DNA of 64,000 nucleotides, from assembly GCA_000331325.2 (NCBI GenBank), contig CM003427.1:310001-374000 (forward strand). Reading direction: 5' to 3'. Origin of the DNA: Crithidia fasciculata. Lineage: Eukaryota; Euglenozoa; Kinetoplastea; Trypanosomatida; Trypanosomatidae. Numbering within the stretch: the stretch's first letter is position 1; each line of letters opens with the position of its first letter. Position numbers and translations under genes: made by a program. The notes below the pieces were generated by a model. The model worked only from the letters and a program-made list of their open reading frames with translations. It was not told where the DNA came from and made no database searches. This document shows, one piece after another, positions 61,843 through 64,000 of the stretch.

Positions 61843-63767
61843 GGAAAGCCGACCTGACGTAAACGCCGCACAACAAGACCGGGTAGAACGGGATCGAGGC
61901 AAGGCAACTAGCCAGTGCGGTGTGCGTTCCGAGACACCGAGGCTGAGCTCACAAAAACTTGTAATAGAAAGAATATGAGCTGAGCGGTTATGGCTTGCTA
62001 TCTGAGCAAAAGTGAGGCGGAACACCTTTCTTTCGTCTATACTCGTTAATCTTTGAGAGGAAAATGATGCGTGGGCGAGAGCTAAAAAGTGCCTTTGCCC
62101 ACCTTGGAATGATTAAAGCTACGTTTCTAGCCTCAAGTCCTTGCTGTTCTAACAACAAGAAAATCTGGAAAAAAAAGTCGGCGATACAAGTGGGCTGAGT
62201 GGCTGCGAAACTTTACAAGCTGTAGCCTTCGTGACCTTCAAAGCGTTTCGACAAAAAAAAGAAGCGCAGCGGGAACGGCCAATTGAATCTGCAGGAGAGA
62301 AAAACAACCTCGCTCTTTTGGTCCTGTATTTTTCTGTTAAAGTGTGGTTGCTAAGATTGGCGACTTGACTACGCTTCGCGTTGATATGAGGAGCAATACA
62401 AGACTCTGCATAGAAATTGAAAAGACAGAAGACCGTTTGTTGTGAATGAGAATAAGACGAAAGAAAGAGAGAATGGGAGAAGGTATGAAAGAAGAAAGGG
62501 GCCCAAAAGGGAACCAAGAGACGGTGCACATAGCTAACGAACCGTGAGCTTTTCAATAGCAGAAGTTCTGTGTATACAAGTAAAACCGGCCCTCTGCCTG
62601 CTTGAAAGGAAAGACCTGTTCTGCAGGCCTGTCGGCGAGCGTGGTGGACGGCGCTTACCACCCGCTACCACCTTTACGCGTACCTCCTGCTCTTATGTCA
62701 AGAAGCAAATCACTGCCGGTAGACAAAGCCGCAGAGCACGCTGCATAAAATAGCAGAAGTAGACGACGGAGAGTGTCGTTTCGGGTCACGCATCACTTAT
62801 TACCATGTTTGATTCCATTTTTTGTTTTTCGGGGCTCTTGTTAGTATTTTCCTAGCAGTGCGAGATGACCTTTTCCCCGCTGCCACAAACTTTAGACCAA
62901 CACTGTTGGCTTTCGAACAAGTCCCATCTCTCACCCCTCATCTGTCACGGTCTCGTGCACCATCCGCATTGTCATTGCTAACTCCGGAGCACAGCATGAG
63001 GCCACCGGTGGGAACAACAACCATATTAGAAATTTGAAAACAAAAGGTTGAGAGAGTAGGACCTTTCGGAATTTTGCCACATGCTACAGTGCCCAAAGAG
63101 CCTGAAATATCCATTTTGACTTTTTTTTCGTGGACTGAGACAAAATAATCGTGAGAAATACAAGAAAGGACAGGGTACAAACGAAAAACAAAAAATACAC
63201 GCGCGACGACCTTAGAAACTGGTGTCATGAAAGGGAAAAAAAAGCGGAGAACCCTTCATGCTCTGTCTTGTGAAGAAAACTCAGAACAGAAGTCAAAGAG
63301 GATACCGGACTTAAATAGAATAGTGAGTGCAACAAAGAAAAGGAACGGAAAAGGGGTCGCTGAGGTGCTGAGAGAAGAAAGTGAAGAGAGACGGCACAGC
63401 TGCATGCGCCGCTCCGCAACAGGCTACGTGTATATGTATGCAAGTTGCTAAACGCAAACCTTTCCGCGCCAAAATCGAGAACAAAAACTTTTTCTTTACT
63501 ATTATCCACCGTTGAAACACAGCACCAACACAGGAAGAGTACACTCACTCAACTGAGCTACCCAGAACCTTGTGGATGCGGCGACGCGGACGGAGTTCGG
63601 TCACAGACCTTATTTGTGCGAAGATGGAAATAGTCAGGAGTACGAGAGGCACAAAGAACATGACAGCGATATCTAAAATAAGACACAAGTTTCGCTCTCT
63701 GGAAAGAAAGAAACGGCAAAGTTTATTGTGCTTGAGATGAACTCTACTGTTGATTGCTGCATTAGCC
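61843..63767. other. Spacer between the Cys-rich gene and VWA8
   Basis: A 1.9-kb spacer covering the VWA8 5' UTR and the 3' UTR of the gene at the right edge. It is AT-rich with A- and T-runs near 62170 and 63120. The frame at 62149-62661 on the minus strand is uneven in composition and not convincing. No acceptor site stands out. Confidence 0.5.
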
Positions 63768-64000
63768 TCACGACACGCGGCACACAAAGCGGTACGAGCC
63801 CGACCACCGAATCATGCACTTGTTCGTCGGCATCACCGAGACCGTCGGCTCCCCGCTGCAATCTGTGCTGGAATAGCTCCGCACGATAACCTGATCAAGG
63901 CCACACTGAAGACTGAGAGACCCACCCTCCTTATCCTTGCGGCACACATCAACAGGGGAACGGGTTGTCTTGCAGTCGCTGCTGCACGCGTAGTCCGTGC
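63768..64000 (-). CDS. C-terminal fragment of a Cys-rich, probably secreted or surface protein
   Basis: The gene starts beyond the right edge; only the last 76 residues and the TGA stop at 63768-63770 are seen. The fragment has seven cysteines in regular spacing: ACSSDCK, DVCRKDKEGG, LQCGLDQ, SSTDCSGEP, TNKCMIRW and RFVCRVS. The frame stays open for the whole 233 bases with GC-rich third positions, unlike the spacer to its left. Such dense, evenly spaced cysteines imply disulphide bonds and thus passage through the secretory pathway. No transmembrane segment or GPI signal follows, so the end is either soluble or anchored elsewhere. The family is not recognised. Confidence 0.65.
   Translation of the reverse strand, partial: TDYACSSDCKTTRSPVDVCRKDKEGGSLSLQCGLDQVIVRSYSSTDCSGEPTVSVMPTNKCMIRWSGSYRFVCRVS

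Noticed and set aside
62149-62661. A 170-codon frame on the minus strand between VWA8 and the Cys-rich gene
   Set aside because: Uneven composition with Phe/Ser runs from pyrimidine tracts, and no domain or conserved-looking segment.
1-64000. A possible strand-switch region, centromere or transposon in the window
   Set aside because: All supported genes lie on the minus strand, spacers are ordinary in content, and no reverse transcriptase, transposase or long direct or inverted repeats were seen apart from the FAD gene blocks.

Overview
The window is nuclear DNA of a trypanosomatid (kinetoplastid) flagellate, most likely a Leishmania/Leptomonas/Crithidia-type species; the species cannot be fixed from sequence alone. 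The evidence: every convincing gene is intron-less and lies on the minus strand, as in a polycistronic transcription unit. Coding DNA is GC-rich with strongly GC-ending codons. The 0.5-3.3 kb spacers are AT-richer and carry long pyrimidine tracts on the coding strand followed by AG, the usual spliced-leader acceptor layout. The proteins include a kinetoplastid hallmark, a tandem DNA polymerase beta / polymerase beta-PAK pair, and many carry long Ala/Ser/Pro/Thr-rich insertions. I see no strand switch, tRNA, rRNA, transposon or CRISPR array.

Layout along the + coordinates (transcription runs right to left): a BAR-type coiled-coil protein (361-1680); a SET/SMYD-like methyltransferase with a split zinc finger (3755-5362); mitochondrial DNA polymerase beta (7089-8219); polymerase beta-PAK with a very long Ala/Lys/Pro-rich N-terminus (9945-14072); long-form tRNase Z (15213-19976); a small probable mitochondrial protein (20495-21091); three tandem FAD-dependent oxidoreductases (22273-23685, 25677-27089, 28973-30376); a NEK-like kinase with a C-terminal paired-CxxC module (31331-34603); a single-span mitochondrial protein, possibly Coa1/Tim21-like (35395-36429); a small basic protein (37214-37654); a Dpy-30/IQ protein (38851-40620); an EF-hand + TMEM65 protein (41935-44214); a long disordered protein (47551-51546); a double J-domain protein (52332-53327); a VWA8-type AAA+ protein (54145-61842); and the C-terminal end of a Cys-rich protein that runs off the right edge (63768-64000).

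Much of the set points to the mitochondrion: two kDNA repair/replication polymerases, VWA8, TMEM65, the possible Coa1/Tim21-like protein and two small proteins with presequence-like N-termini. Gene order in trypanosomatids does not normally imply shared function, so this is only a tendency.

The most unusual features are these. (1) The three FAD oxidoreductases share a gap-free, nearly identical 762-bp 5' block, abruptly followed by strongly diverged 3' parts. (2) The roughly 850-residue PAK extension contains about eight basic Lys/Arg-Gly-Arg cassettes, several spaced about 70 residues apart. (3) The NEK-like kinase ends in a two-CxxC module resembling Mis18/Yippee zinc domains. (4) A canonical EF-hand is joined to a TMEM65 membrane domain, suggesting calcium-regulated mitochondrial ion transport.

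Start codons were set to the first in-frame ATG; longer frames opening with GTG or TTG were trimmed. Family assignments are from motif recognition by eye, without database searches.
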